This document shows, piece by piece, positions 44,481-53,970 of a DNA stretch of 64,000 nt; positions within the stretch are counted from its first letter, which is position 1, and each line of letters starts with the position of its first letter. This DNA is from JADLHS01 sp964561105. GTDB taxonomy: Bacteria; Verrucomicrobiota; Verrucomicrobiia; Limisphaerales; JADLHS01. The notes beneath the pieces are model-generated. The model had not been told where the DNA came from, searched no databases, and saw only the letters and a program-made list of their open reading frames with translations. The stretch covers positions 62,001-126,000 of the forward strand of contig CAZLOH010000006.1 of assembly GCA_964561105.1 (NCBI GenBank), given 5' to 3'. Position numbers and translations under genes: made by a program.

Positions 44481-44671
44481 GCCAGCTTGCCCGCCAGTCG
44501 CACGCGACCAGTGCTTTCGCCGCCACCCAAACCTGTCAATAAGTTCCGCATAACTTGGTCTTGTCGGGAGGCGAGGTCGGGCGGATGCTGCGCTTCTGGT
44601 TTGCGTCCCAAAGGGCCCGTTGGCTGGCTTGCGGACGTGTGCTAGACTAAACCAAAAGATTGCCAGTAGAT

Positions 44672-44905
44672 ATGAAGATCCTCTTACAGCACGTGCGCAC
44701 GCAGCTGTACCTCCGCAGCCTCGGGAATTGGACGGCCAATCCCCTCGACGCTCACGATTTTCAACACTCGCAACGGGCGATTGATTTTGCGCGCGAGCAC
44801 CGCATCAACGGCGTCCAGATCGCCGTGAAATTCGTGGACAGCCAGTTCGACGAAGTGTTTCCGCTGCCCGGCCTCACCCGGGAATCGTCACGGACGCTGG
44901 CTTGA
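44672..44905 (+). CDS. Small protein of unknown function (77 aa)
   Basis: From ATG 44672: MKILLQHVRTQLYLRSLGNW, then a patterned sequence (DFQHSQRAIDFAREHRINGVQIAVKFVDSQFDEVF) that looks structured, with alternating hydrophobic residues and few low-complexity runs. No transmembrane helix or signal. The sequence character supports a real gene. No function is proposed. Confidence 0.6.
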   Translation: MKILLQHVRTQLYLRSLGNWTANPLDAHDFQHSQRAIDFAREHRINGVQIAVKFVDSQFDEVFPLPGLTRESSRTLA

Positions 44906-45108
44906 TTGAACCGGGAATTGCGGAGGCTCGGGGAAAATCCCCGCTCGATCCGAGTATTGTGCTGGCGTCACGCACACACCGCGCGCTTCGTGCTCGTCGG
45001 GCGCCAACAATCGGGCAAAGTATTCGCCGTCGCTTAGTTTCGGCGTTTTAGAGTTCGAAGACAAAACGGATTGCGTCTTTGATCTGCGCGAGATCCAACG
45101 AGTAAACC

Positions 45109-45303
45109 TCACCAACCTTCGGAATCATCGAGTCGCTTGAGGATGCGATTGCGGCGGAACTGATTGAGCAAACTACTGAAGGCGTCACCCTGCTCTAGAT
45201 CGGATTCGATGGTTACGCGCACGTGGGATTTCTCCGGCAGTGACAACGGACGCGGCAAGATGAGCTTGCCGTTTTCGTAAATGGCTTCAATGGTCGTTGT
45301 CAC
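45109..45303 (-). CDS. DUF104/AF2212-like antitoxin, apparently orphan
   Basis: 64 aa: MTTTIEAIYENGKLILPRPL then LPEKSHVRVTIE, the small beta-strand N-terminus of AF2212-like (DUF104) antitoxins, followed by a short polar tail. These normally neutralise a PIN-domain RNase encoded just downstream. Here the downstream minus-strand sequence (44906-45108) gives only broken reading frames with no PIN acidic motif, so the toxin seems lost. Confidence 0.6.
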   Translation of the reverse strand: MTTTIEAIYENGKLILPRPLSLPEKSHVRVTIESDLEQGDAFSSLLNQFRRNRILKRLDDSEGW

Positions 45304-45372
45304 GAGCCAACATTAATGGCCTGCCCGACGTTTGGGAAGCGGGAGCAAATCCAACGGGAGCACTTCAGACAT

Positions 45373-46482
45373 CTACTTCAGCTTGTCCGGATTCAGCGGC
45401 TTCAGGTCTTTCGGCAGGAACAGACCGTTCCGGCGGATGAGCTCGCCGTCGAACCACACTTCGCCGCCGCCCCATTCCTTGCGCTGGATGAGCACCATGT
45501 CCCAGTGGATGGCGCTCTTGTTGCCGTTGCCGCAATCCGCATACGCCTGTCCCGGCGTGAAGTGCAGTGAGCCGGCGATTTTTTCGTCGAACAGGATGTC
45601 GCACATCGGATTCAAGATGTACGGATTGAAGCCGAGCGAGAATTCGCCAACGTAACGCGCCCCGGCATCGGTATCGAAAATCTCGTTGAGCCGTTTGGTG
45701 TTGTTGCTGGCGGCTTCGATGATCCTGCCGTCCTTGAACTTCAACCGCACGTTCTCGAACTTCGTGCCGGAATAGATCGTGGGAGTGTTGTATTGGATGG
45801 TCCCGTTAACGGAATCCCTGACCGGACAGGAGAAGACCTCGCCGTCGGGGATGTTGCGGTCGCCCTTGCACATCTTCGCGCCAATGCCCTTGATGCTGAA
45901 GGTCAGGTCCGTGCCCGGGCCTTTGAGGTGAACGCGGTCGGCGCGTTTCATGCGCCGTTCGAGCGGGATCATGGCGCGGGCCATCTTCGCGTAATCCATG
46001 GTGCAAACATCGAAATAAAGATTCTCGAACGCCTCGGTGCTCATGCCCGCCGCCTGCGCCATGCTGGGCGAAGGCCAGCGGAGCACCACCCAGCGCGTTT
46101 TGTTCACGCGCTGATCCTGCACCGGCCGGATGATGCGGGAATACATGGACATCCGGTCGCTGGGCACATCGGAATTCTCGCTGGTGTTGTCGGAGCCGCG
46201 AATGGCGACATAGACCTGCATCTTCTTCATGCGCGCCAGTTCCAATTCACGCATGAGCGTGGCGTGCTTTTCGGTCGTGCCGTGCAAGACCTCCCGGGTC
46301 ACGCGCGAATGGCGGACATCTATCAACGGAATGCCACCGGCGGCACGGACGGCGCGCATGAGTTCCACCGCCATTTCGTCCGGCACATCGGTCAGATCGA
46401 GCAGGACATGGTCGTCTTTTTTGACGCGGGTGGAATAGCTGACGAGCAGTCGGGCCAGTTTGGTAAATCGTGGATCGGTCAT
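45373..46482 (-). CDS. M29-family metallo-aminopeptidase
   Basis: 369 aa. N-terminal Rossmann-like domain (KDDHVLLDLTDVPDEMAVELMRAVRAAGG) and the M29 catalytic half. The co-catalytic metal ligands of the thermophilic aminopeptidase family are placed as expected: Glu in DGEVF, Glu in YVGEFSLG, His and Tyr in GSLHFTPGQAY, and His/Asp in SAIHWDMVL. It removes N-terminal residues from peptides in the cytosol. It ends with a Lys-rich tail. Its start is 65 bp from the divergent BNR-repeat protein gene. Confidence 0.9.
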   Translation of the reverse strand: MTDPRFTKLARLLVSYSTRVKKDDHVLLDLTDVPDEMAVELMRAVRAAGGIPLIDVRHSRVTREVLHGTTEKHATLMRELELARMKKMQVYVAIRGSDNTSENSDVPSDRMSMYSRIIRPVQDQRVNKTRWVVLRWPSPSMAQAAGMSTEAFENLYFDVCTMDYAKMARAMIPLERRMKRADRVHLKGPGTDLTFSIKGIGAKMCKGDRNIPDGEVFSCPVRDSVNGTIQYNTPTIYSGTKFENVRLKFKDGRIIEAASNNTKRLNEIFDTDAGARYVGEFSLGFNPYILNPMCDILFDEKIAGSLHFTPGQAYADCGNGNKSAIHWDMVLIQRKEWGGGEVWFDGELIRRNGLFLPKDLKPLNPDKLK

Positions 46483-46547
46483 ATCGTGGCGGAAGCCTAA
46501 GAAATAATCGTTCGTTGTCGAGCCGGCTTCTTGGAGCTTGTTCGGCG

Positions 46548-48320
46548 ATGGAGTTGTGGTATCACCACGCCGTGAAGTCGAAATTTCTGGTGGTGTTGCT
46601 CTTGTGGTCGTCCATCCGGGTGGTCGTGGCGCTATCTTCCAGCTTTACCTATCAAGGACAGCTCACCGCCAACGGCGATCCGGCGGGCGGGATGTTTGAC
46701 CTGCGATTCACCCTGCACGACGCGATCACGGCCGGGAATCAGGTCGGCAATGCGTTGACCAACGCGCCGGTGAGCGTCAGCAACGGCGTGTTCACCGTGC
46801 AGCTTGATTTTGGCAATGGCGCGTTTGATGGCAGCCCGCGCTGGCTGCAAATCGGGGTTCGTGCCTACGGCGCCCCCAATCCCTACCAGGTCCTCGCGCC
46901 CCGGCAGTTGCTGACGTCAACGCCCTACGCCATCCGCGCGGCGAACTTCAGCGGTCCGCTGGGCGCGACCAACCTGACCGGTAAAGTTTCCGACACCAAC
47001 CTCTCCGCCAACGTCGCGCTGCTCAACGCGAGCAACACCACGTTTCTCGGCAGCGTCAGCGCCACCAATTTTCACGGCTACGGCGGCGGCCTCACCAACG
47101 TGCCGGGTCGCATCTTTGAAGTGATTCCCACCGGTGTGAGTCTGCAGGCGTTCGCCAATTTTGGATACCTCGCCACGAACAACACGACGGCCGTGGTGGT
47201 GACGTTGCCGGCGACGGAGAACATACGCGTGGGCGAAACCATCCGCGTCTCCGGCAGCGGCGCGGGAGGTTGGGCCGTGGCGCAAAACGCCGGGCAATCC
47301 ATTCTCGTCGGCAATCTGCTCAGCACCGTCGGTGTCCAGTGGACCACCAACGGCAGCGCGTTGAGCTGGAAAGCCGTCGCCGCGTCGTCGGGCGGCAACA
47401 AGCTGGTGGCGGCGACGTCCGGGGGCGGCGGGCAGATTTACACCTCGACCAATTACGGCGCGACCTGGACGCCGCGAACGGTGTTGGGAAACATTTCCTC
47501 CGTTGCCTCGTCCGGCGATGGGACGAAACTGGTCGCCACCGTGAACGGGAATTTCATTTACACCTCCACCGATTCAGGGGTGAGCTGGACGCAACGCGCG
47601 TCCTCCGGGGCCCGGTCGTGGACCTCCGTCGCGTCCTCGCTGGACGGCACGCGCCTGGTGGCGTGCGCGGCCAATTCCGGGATTTTTGTTTCCACGGATT
47701 CCGGCGCGAGCTGGCCGGGTCTGGCGAGTTCGGTCTCCTGGACCGCCGTGGCGTCTTCCGCCAATGGCTCCAATCTGGTCGCCGCCGCGCAAGGTGGTAA
47801 CATCTGGGTTTCCAGCAACGGCGGTGCGGTTTGGACCAATCGGAGCGGCATTGGTTCCTGGACGTGCGTGGCGTCCTCGGCCGATGGCAGCGTCCTGGTC
47901 GCGGGCGCGAACAGTGTGAACAACAATCTTTATGTCTCCACGGATTTTGGCGTGAGCTGGGTGACGGCGGGACCGGCGCTGAACTGGACCGGCATCGCCT
48001 GCTCCAGCGATGGCTCGCGGATGATCGCCGTGGCGAATGGCGGTGGCGTTTATGTTTCGCTGGATTCCGGCGTAACCTGGCTGCCACGCGCCAATTTGCC
48101 GTCCGGCAGCGCTTATTCGGGCGCGGCCTCCGCCAGCGACGGCAGCACTCTGGCGGCGGTGGCGCTGAACAACGGTATCTATGTCTCCTCCGAATCCACC
48201 ACCACGGTCGGTGTGACGGGCGGCTTGATCGGATCGCGACTCGCCGCCGTGGAACTGCAACACGTCGGCAACGGCGTGTTCATCCCCATCAGTTTCGTGG
48301 GTGCGATCCGGGCGCGGTAG
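46548..48320 (+). CDS. Secreted BNR/sialidase-like repeat protein
   Basis: 590 aa from ATG 46548, with a signal peptide (SKFLVVLLLWSSIRVVVA); GTG 46572 is an alternative. Residues 30-200 form a domain common in Verrucomicrobia (SFTYQGQLTANGDPAGGMFDLRFTL ... TPYAIRAANF). From about residue 280, six to seven repeats of roughly 43 aa follow the pattern SWTxVASSxDGSxLVAAxxxGxIYVSTDSGxSW, that is BNR/Asp-box blades of a beta-propeller. The catalytic Arg triad and Tyr/Glu of true sialidases are not evident, so it is probably a binding or structural propeller. It has no transmembrane anchor. Confidence 0.82.
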   Translation: MELWYHHAVKSKFLVVLLLWSSIRVVVALSSSFTYQGQLTANGDPAGGMFDLRFTLHDAITAGNQVGNALTNAPVSVSNGVFTVQLDFGNGAFDGSPRWLQIGVRAYGAPNPYQVLAPRQLLTSTPYAIRAANFSGPLGATNLTGKVSDTNLSANVALLNASNTTFLGSVSATNFHGYGGGLTNVPGRIFEVIPTGVSLQAFANFGYLATNNTTAVVVTLPATENIRVGETIRVSGSGAGGWAVAQNAGQSILVGNLLSTVGVQWTTNGSALSWKAVAASSGGNKLVAATSGGGGQIYTSTNYGATWTPRTVLGNISSVASSGDGTKLVATVNGNFIYTSTDSGVSWTQRASSGARSWTSVASSLDGTRLVACAANSGIFVSTDSGASWPGLASSVSWTAVASSANGSNLVAAAQGGNIWVSSNGGAVWTNRSGIGSWTCVASSADGSVLVAGANSVNNNLYVSTDFGVSWVTAGPALNWTGIACSSDGSRMIAVANGGGVYVSLDSGVTWLPRANLPSGSAYSGAASASDGSTLAAVALNNGIYVSSESTTTVGVTGGLIGSRLAAVELQHVGNGVFIPISFVGAIRAR

Positions 48321-48353
48321 GTGAAGCAACTCCGGGCGGCCACGGACGTTGAT

Positions 48354-49007
48354 TCAGTTGCGGGCTTTTTCGATCCGGCGCCAGGAGCGCTCGCGCCGTT
48401 TCACTTCGCTGCTCAACAATTCCTCCGCAGTCCAGCCGCGGGCTTGCGCGATAGCCGCGAGCGCGAACAATTCCCCAGCCAACTGGTTTTTGGTGCGCGG
48501 ACGAACGGGTTTCAGCTCCACCCGCAACTTCGCCTTGCGCGCCTTCTTGACCAGCTTCTCGGCGCGGAGCAGGGCCGGGAGATGCTGGGGAATGCCGTCG
48601 AGCGCGGAGGGGCGTTCGTGGCGCGTGCCTTTCTTTTCGGCCTGCTTGATTTTTTCCCAGTTGGCCCAGACTTCGTCCACGTCCTTGACCTTGGTCGTGC
48701 CAAACACATGCGGGTGGCGACGGATGAGTTTGTCCACCAGATGACGTGTGACTTGCTCGAAATCGAACGCTCCGCGCTCGCGAGCCAACTGACAATGGAA
48801 AACCACCTGCAGCAGCAGGTCACCCAGTTCCTCGGCCATCTCGTGGTCATCGCGCGCTTCGATGGCGTCAATCAACTCATAGACCTCTTCGATGGCGTGG
48901 CGGCGCAAGGTCAGGTGGTTCTGCTCGCGGTCCCACGGGCAGCCCTTGGGTGAGCGCAGTTTGGCCATGACGCGCAGGAGATCGTTGATCGCAGGTTTTT
49001 GTTTCAC
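48354..49007 (-). CDS. mazG: MazG nucleoside triphosphate pyrophosphohydrolase
   Basis: 217 aa. MazG signature: LRSPKGCPWDREQNHLTLRRHAIEEVYELIDAIE with the EExxE metal site, then EELGDLLLQVVFH (ExxD). The second half is shorter and more divergent (VDEVWANWEKIKQAEKK ... GWTAEELL) than in E. coli MazG (263 aa), but the conserved WExIKxxEK is there. It hydrolyses NTPs, including aberrant nucleotides, to NMP and PPi. It is in line with the downstream minus-strand genes but no operon is obvious. Confidence 0.9.
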   Translation of the reverse strand: MKQKPAINDLLRVMAKLRSPKGCPWDREQNHLTLRRHAIEEVYELIDAIEARDDHEMAEELGDLLLQVVFHCQLARERGAFDFEQVTRHLVDKLIRRHPHVFGTTKVKDVDEVWANWEKIKQAEKKGTRHERPSALDGIPQHLPALLRAEKLVKKARKAKLRVELKPVRPRTKNQLAGELFALAAIAQARGWTAEELLSSEVKRRERSWRRIEKARN

Positions 49008-49024
49008 AAATTTGGGCGGAAAAT

Positions 49025-49441
49025 TCAGGGCTGTGCCGGTGGGTTGGTTGACAGCATTTTGAAATCAAGGACCCGGAATTTGTCCGGTTGCTGGTCGGAA
49101 CAAAGCTGGATTAGGAGCTGTTCACTATTCTGGTTGCTAAGCAATAATTCGCCGCTGAGTTGGCGGCCTTTCCAAAAGGTTCTGCCTTGAGCAATCGTCA
49201 CATTTTCGAGCGTTGCGGGCGATGAAAGGAATTCGCTTAGTTTCTCGGACAACTGCGATGGCATAGTGGTGAGGTATTCTGAATTTGTTTTTCGAATGAG
49301 ATCGTTTCCGATTTCCCGGGATCTAGCTGCAAAGTAGGCTTGAAAATCGCGCCTTGCCGATGCCACAACAAGCGGCACGCCTACAACAACTCCGGCCAGA
49401 AGGATCGCAGCCAGTGATGCAACTATCTGTTGCTTGTTCAT
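49025..49441 (-). CDS. Small membrane-anchored protein of unknown function
   Basis: 138 aa: MNKQQIVASLAAILLAGVVVGVPLVV is a signal anchor; the rest is polar and mostly helical (SRREIGNDLIRKTNSEYL-like pattern), ending in a Pro-rich tail. GC content is visibly lower than that of neighbours, which may mean recent acquisition. It lies 10 bp after proB (same strand). No family is recognised. Confidence 0.7.
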   Translation of the reverse strand: MNKQQIVASLAAILLAGVVVGVPLVVASARRDFQAYFAARSREIGNDLIRKTNSEYLTTMPSQLSEKLSEFLSSPATLENVTIAQGRTFWKGRQLSGELLLSNQNSEQLLIQLCSDQQPDKFRVLDFKMLSTNPPAQP

Positions 49442-49451
49442 GGAAGTCTTC

Positions 49452-50528
49452 CTACAGGATCACCAAATCATCGCGATGCACCAGTTCTACGCGCGCCAGC
49501 GTACGACCGCGGATTTCGCAGGCGTTAAACTTGGCGATGCCGCGCGCGAACTCGGTGCCGTTCAAATCGCAGACGCGCACCACGTCACCGGCCGCGAACT
49601 CGCCTTCGCAACGCGCGACCCCGGGCGGCAGCAGGCTTTTGCCGTTTTCGCGCAGGGCCGTTTTCGCGCCGTCATCCACGAACAGCGCGCCTTTGGGGTG
49701 ATGAAAGAAGGCGATCCAGCGCTTGCGGCCCTGGAGCTTTGCGGGTTGCGGCACGAACAGCGTGCCCTCGTCGTCGCCGGCCAGCACCCGGGCGAGCACC
49801 TGTTTCTTTCTCCCCGACGCAATCACCAACGGGATGCCGGAGCGCACCACGATTTTCGCGGCCTGGATTTTTGAAGCCATCCCGCCGACGGCCGTCGCGC
49901 TGTCGGTGCCGCCGGCTTTTTTCTCCACGGCGTCGGTGATGGTCGCAACGACCGGGATGGTGCGCGGGTTGGCTTTGCCGAAATTTTCCATCATCCCGTC
50001 CACCGTGGTGAGAATGACCAGCAGATCGGCGGGCAAGAGCGAGGCGACCAGCGCGGAGAGTTGGTCGTTGTCGCCAAACTTGATTTCGGTGAACGAGATG
50101 GCGTCGTTCTCGTTGATGATGGGCACAATGCCGCGGTTGAGCAGGGTGACGAGTGTGTTCCGGGCATTCAGATGGCGCTCGTGATGTTCGAGGTCGGCGT
50201 GGGTGAGCAACACCTGCGCAACGTGGAGTCCGTGTTGCGCGAAGAGTTTTTCATACACCGCCATGAGTCGTGACTGGCCGACGGCGGCGCACGCCTGGAG
50301 TTCGGCGAGGTCGCCCGGCCGTTTTTCGTAACCCAGCACGCCCATGCCCGCGCCCACGGCCCCGCTGGTGACCACCACGATTTCACGGCCGGCCTTCCGC
50401 AACCCGGCCAGTTGGGCGACGAGTTGCTCCATTTGCGCGGGGTCGGGCTGCTTGCGGCTGTCCGTCAGCACGCCCGTGCCGAGTTTGATCACCAGGCGGG
50501 AGACATTCTTGAGCAATTCGCAACGCAC
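49452..50528 (-). CDS. proB: Glutamate 5-kinase
   Basis: 358 aa. The amino-acid kinase domain shows RLVIKLGTGVLT, VVTSGAVGAGMGVLGY, QACAAVGQSRLM, LNARNTLVTLLNRGIVPIINENDAIS, FGDNDQLSALVA and VDGMMENFGKANPRT, then GTDSATAVGGMASKIQAAKIVVRSGIPLVIA. The C-terminal 80 residues form a PUA domain (GALFVDDGAKTALRENGKSLLPPGV). It makes gamma-glutamyl phosphate, the first step of proline synthesis. proA is not next to it. The start at 50528 follows a weak ribosome-binding site. Confidence 0.95.
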   Translation of the reverse strand: MRCELLKNVSRLVIKLGTGVLTDSRKQPDPAQMEQLVAQLAGLRKAGREIVVVTSGAVGAGMGVLGYEKRPGDLAELQACAAVGQSRLMAVYEKLFAQHGLHVAQVLLTHADLEHHERHLNARNTLVTLLNRGIVPIINENDAISFTEIKFGDNDQLSALVASLLPADLLVILTTVDGMMENFGKANPRTIPVVATITDAVEKKAGGTDSATAVGGMASKIQAAKIVVRSGIPLVIASGRKKQVLARVLAGDDEGTLFVPQPAKLQGRKRWIAFFHHPKGALFVDDGAKTALRENGKSLLPPGVARCEGEFAAGDVVRVCDLNGTEFARGIAKFNACEIRGRTLARVELVHRDDLVIL

Positions 50529-50634
50529 GCGCGCTTGGTAGCAAACACGCTGTCGAGTGTCGAGGCGTTATGCGCCGCCGATCCGGGAGTGTGGATTGAC
50601 TTGAGTTCGATGCGTCGTTAATCTGCGAGGCACA

Positions 50635-51363
50635 ATGCTCGAAGTCATCGAAAAACTCCTCATCCTTCAAGACCGTGACCGTAAAATCCGCCGCGTGCAG
50701 GCCGAATTAACCCAGATTGAACCGGAACGGCAGACCCTCAAGGGCAAAACCGCCGCCACCCAGGCGCAACTGGATCAAGCCCGGCAACGGGTGAAGCAGA
50801 TCGAGTCCGATCGCAAACGCTTGGAGTTGGACGTCGAGGCAAAGCAGACGCAGATCGAAAAGTATGCCAACCAGCAGTTGCAGACGCGCAAAAACGAAGA
50901 GTATCGCGCGCTGGCCCAGGAAATCGAAACCTGCAAGTCGGACATCCACCGGATTGAGGATCAGGAGATCGGGTTGATGGAGCAGGCCGAGGCGGCGCAG
51001 AAGGACGTGGTCGGATTTGGTCGGGAGGCCGACGAGGCGCGAAAGCTGGCGGAGGCGCAAATCACCCAACTCGGCGCACGTGAGGTGAATTTGCAGAAGG
51101 AACTCGCCGCGTTGCAGAGCAATCGCACGGAGCTCGCGTCCGCCGTGGATGAAAGCGTGCGCGGGCGCTATGAACGGTTGGTGAAGACCAAGGGTGAGAA
51201 TGTGCTGGTGGGTGTGGATCACGGCGTGTGTGGCGGTTGTCACATGAAACTGCCGGCGCAGACTTTGGTGGCCTGCCAGGCGCACCAGGACCTGGTCACC
51301 TGCACCAACTGCGGCCGGATTTTATATCACACCCGCGACATGGCGCTGGTGGGGGCGGACTGA
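50635..51363 (+). CDS. Coiled-coil protein with C4 zinc ribbon (COG1579-type)
   Basis: 242 aa. Residues 10-180 are one long coiled coil (RKIRRVQAELTQIEPERQTL ... IESDRKRLELDVEAKQTQIEKYANQQLQTRKNEEYRALAQEIE), with the family's conserved NEEY segment. The C-terminus holds a zinc ribbon CGGCHMKLP ... CTNCGRILY (C-x2-C ... C-x2-C). The family is widespread and usually cytosolic; a nucleic-acid or protein-binding role is assumed. The next gene starts 65 bp downstream. Confidence 0.9.
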   Translation: MLEVIEKLLILQDRDRKIRRVQAELTQIEPERQTLKGKTAATQAQLDQARQRVKQIESDRKRLELDVEAKQTQIEKYANQQLQTRKNEEYRALAQEIETCKSDIHRIEDQEIGLMEQAEAAQKDVVGFGREADEARKLAEAQITQLGAREVNLQKELAALQSNRTELASAVDESVRGRYERLVKTKGENVLVGVDHGVCGGCHMKLPAQTLVACQAHQDLVTCTNCGRILYHTRDMALVGAD

Positions 51364-51428
51364 GCAAAGTACGGGTAAAGGAACTTTTGACGCCGGTACG
51401 CCAGTGCGTTAGCCTGAGTGACGGAAAG

Positions 51429-52517
51429 ATGAATGTTCGCCTCCATCACCAGTTGATTCTGATCGCGTGCTGCGCGATGGGATTAACCGCCGGAAGGGCG
51501 GAAGAGGCAAAACCGCAGCCCGCCGCCCCGATCATCTTCTCGGCCCCGAAGTCGGACACGGTGTCTTCAAACCTCAATCAACTCCGGTCGAAAAGTCTGC
51601 CGCTGACCGATCTGGAGTCCGGCCTGAACAAACCGTTTGATATTTTTCCCGGGCACTCGTCGGATAATTTCCGCGCGCCGCTGCGACAGTTCACCCCGCC
51701 CGCCCCGGTGCTCAACAGCAAGAAACTCAAAAGCTTGATGGAGCAGGCCGCGGAGAAGAAGTATCTCCTGCCGGGCGACAAGAACGACGATCTGGGTGAA
51801 GACCCGGACAAGGCTGCGGAGGACCCATTCAGCCCGGAGGGCCGGAAGCGCGAGTCGCGGCTGGACCGCTACTACGACCGGCTGGACCGCACCCGCAACG
51901 CGGCGACGAATCAAACCCAGAACTCGGATTGGTTCGGTGAAGATCGCGACTCGGAGGACAAGAACAACTCGAGTCTGAAGACGCCCAGCGGGCTGTTTGA
52001 CAGTTCGCTCTCGGCCTCGGCGCGGTCGCTGGGGCAGGCGTCCAACAACATCCCGGATGATTTACGGGCAACGGCCACGGGCGGAAGACTCGGCGTCCGG
52101 GCTTTCGGAGATATTTTCGGTTTGAGTTCACGACCCTCAGTCCAGACCGACTTGAGTTCGCCGGATAAACCAACACGCTTGGACGACTTCAAGCGGTTGA
52201 TAGACGCGCCAAGTTACACGACGCGCAACGACTTCAATGCCACTCCGCCGTCATCGGTTGGCAGCCCATACGACCTGCCCACATCGGCGACGAGTGTGCG
52301 CGCTCCGGGCTGGGCGACCACGACGCCGACCGCACCTAAATCCGCGTTTGAGCAAACGCCCGGCCTGGCGGGTGCCCCAGGCAAACCCGCGGCCCTGCCG
52401 GACTTCGCAATCGGTGTTCCCAGCGCGGTACCGTCCTTAGCTCCGGCGTTCGCTCCGCCTCCGCCGCGAATCGAACCACCCAAACCGGAGTTCACTATTC
52501 CTCGACGCCGGTTTTAG
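51429..52517 (+). CDS. Secreted Pro/Ser/Asp-rich disordered protein
   Basis: 362 aa from ATG 51429 with a signal peptide (LILIACCAMGLTAGRAEE). The rest is low in hydrophobic residues and rich in Ser, Pro, Asp and Ala, with segments like RESRLDRYYDRLDRTRNAATNQ and a Pro-rich end PSLAPAFAPPPPRIEPPKPEF. No domain is recognised. The composition fits an exported, mostly unstructured spacer or envelope-associated protein. It may be in an operon with the coiled-coil gene before it. Confidence 0.75.
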   Translation: MNVRLHHQLILIACCAMGLTAGRAEEAKPQPAAPIIFSAPKSDTVSSNLNQLRSKSLPLTDLESGLNKPFDIFPGHSSDNFRAPLRQFTPPAPVLNSKKLKSLMEQAAEKKYLLPGDKNDDLGEDPDKAAEDPFSPEGRKRESRLDRYYDRLDRTRNAATNQTQNSDWFGEDRDSEDKNNSSLKTPSGLFDSSLSASARSLGQASNNIPDDLRATATGGRLGVRAFGDIFGLSSRPSVQTDLSSPDKPTRLDDFKRLIDAPSYTTRNDFNATPPSSVGSPYDLPTSATSVRAPGWATTTPTAPKSAFEQTPGLAGAPGKPAALPDFAIGVPSAVPSLAPAFAPPPPRIEPPKPEFTIPRRRF

Positions 52518-52589
52518 AACGGCGTCGAATCGGGCGTCGGGCAATTCAGATTCCCAGCGCGACCGTCGGTTAAACCACAGCACCCGCCG

Positions 52590-53795
52590 TCAGGCGCAGC
52601 ACCGTACCTGGACCGCGTCGCCGGCAGCGAGCGTGGTTCGCGGAGGCAGGTCCAGCAGCGCATCCGCCGCCGCCAAGGAGGCCAGTGCGTGGGAGGCTTG
52701 TTGGCCAGCGGAGAAAACCCGACCTTCCCCATCCATCCGCACCCGGACGAAATGTCGCCGGTCACTCGCATTGGCAATCGGCTCACCCAGAATCGCCGTT
52801 TGCACCGGCAGGTCCACGTCGCGCGCTCCCTGCCATCGTCGCAACGCGGGATGAACCAGAAGCAGGAACGTGACGTAGGCGGAGACGGGATTGCCCGGCA
52901 GACCGAACAGGAATTTCCCACCGGCGCGGCCGAACACAAACGGCCGGCCGGGCCGTATGGCCACTTTCCAGAATTGCAGTTCGCCGCCCAGCGCGTCAAA
53001 AGCGGCTTTCACAAAATCCATTTCGCCCACCGACACGCCGCCCGAACTGACCACCAGATCACAATCAGCGAACGCACGTTCCAATGCCGCCCGGGTGGCA
53101 GCCAACGTATCCGGGACCAGCGGAAAAACCCGGGCGATTCCGCCGGCCTGGGAAACCAACGCCGCCAGCATCGTGCGGTTGCTTTCGTAAATCTGGCCCG
53201 GCTGAAGCGGCTCGTCCGGTTCGCGCAATTCCGATCCGGTGGCCAGCAACGCCACGGTGGGCCGCTGCCCCACGCTCACGTGCGTCACCCCCGCCGCGCC
53301 CAGTAATCCCAATGCCCCCGGCGTGAGCGTCTGCCCCGCTTCCAACAGCCGCGTGCCGCACGCCACATCCTCCCCTCGCCGTCGCACGCTCTCGCCCTCG
53401 CGCACCGAATCACAGACCAGCACTTCATCCGGCCGGGCGGCATCAACACGAGTGTCTTCCTGCATGACGACGGCATCAGTCCCCGCCGGGAGCGGCGAAC
53501 CGGTGAATAGTCGCGCAGATTCGCCGGCGGCGATTTCCCCATCGAACCATTGTCCCGCGGCGATGCGTGTCTTCACCCGCAACCGAATAGGCGCATCGGA
53601 TTTGGCTTCGAGCACGTCCGCCGCGCGCACGGCGTATCCATCCATTGCCGAATTGTCGAACCTCGGTAAATCCACCGCCGCGTGAACTGATTCCGCCAGT
53701 ATGCGACGGGCGGCTTCGTTCAACTTGACTTGCTCGATGCGCGGCGCGGGCAGCGCTGCCAGGATGCGCGCCTGAGCGGTTTCCAAATCAATCAT
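52590..53795 (-). CDS. moeA: Molybdopterin molybdenumtransferase
   Basis: 401 aa from ATG 53795 (MIDLETAQARIL); ATG 53813 would add six residues. MoeA landmarks: LPRFDNSAMDGYAVRAAD, LFTGSPLPAGTDAVVMQEDT, VALLATGSEL, YESNRTMLAALV, DLVVSSGGVSVGEMDFVKAAF, FWKVAIRPGRPFVFG and LFGLPGNPVSAYVTFLL. It inserts molybdate into adenylylated molybdopterin. Other moa/mob genes are not in the window. Confidence 0.96.
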   Translation of the reverse strand: MIDLETAQARILAALPAPRIEQVKLNEAARRILAESVHAAVDLPRFDNSAMDGYAVRAADVLEAKSDAPIRLRVKTRIAAGQWFDGEIAAGESARLFTGSPLPAGTDAVVMQEDTRVDAARPDEVLVCDSVREGESVRRRGEDVACGTRLLEAGQTLTPGALGLLGAAGVTHVSVGQRPTVALLATGSELREPDEPLQPGQIYESNRTMLAALVSQAGGIARVFPLVPDTLAATRAALERAFADCDLVVSSGGVSVGEMDFVKAAFDALGGELQFWKVAIRPGRPFVFGRAGGKFLFGLPGNPVSAYVTFLLLVHPALRRWQGARDVDLPVQTAILGEPIANASDRRHFVRVRMDGEGRVFSAGQQASHALASLAAADALLDLPPRTTLAAGDAVQVRCCA

Positions 53796-53970
53796 GCGAG
53801 GAGTCTTTCGCAATGTCTCCAGTTTGAAAAGTCGGTTTCGACCGGCTGGGGCGGAAATACGACCGGGACCGGGCGAGGAAAAATCTCTCGCCCGTCGAAA
53901 TTCGTTCTCGCCGGGTGTCGCGTGCTTGTGTTATGCCGTGAGCGCTTTGCTTTATTTCAGCCTCAACCGG

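Noticed and set aside
44888..45115. 75-aa minus-strand ORF following the DUF104 antitoxin
   Set aside because: No PIN or other toxin motif and uneven composition; treated as noncoding.
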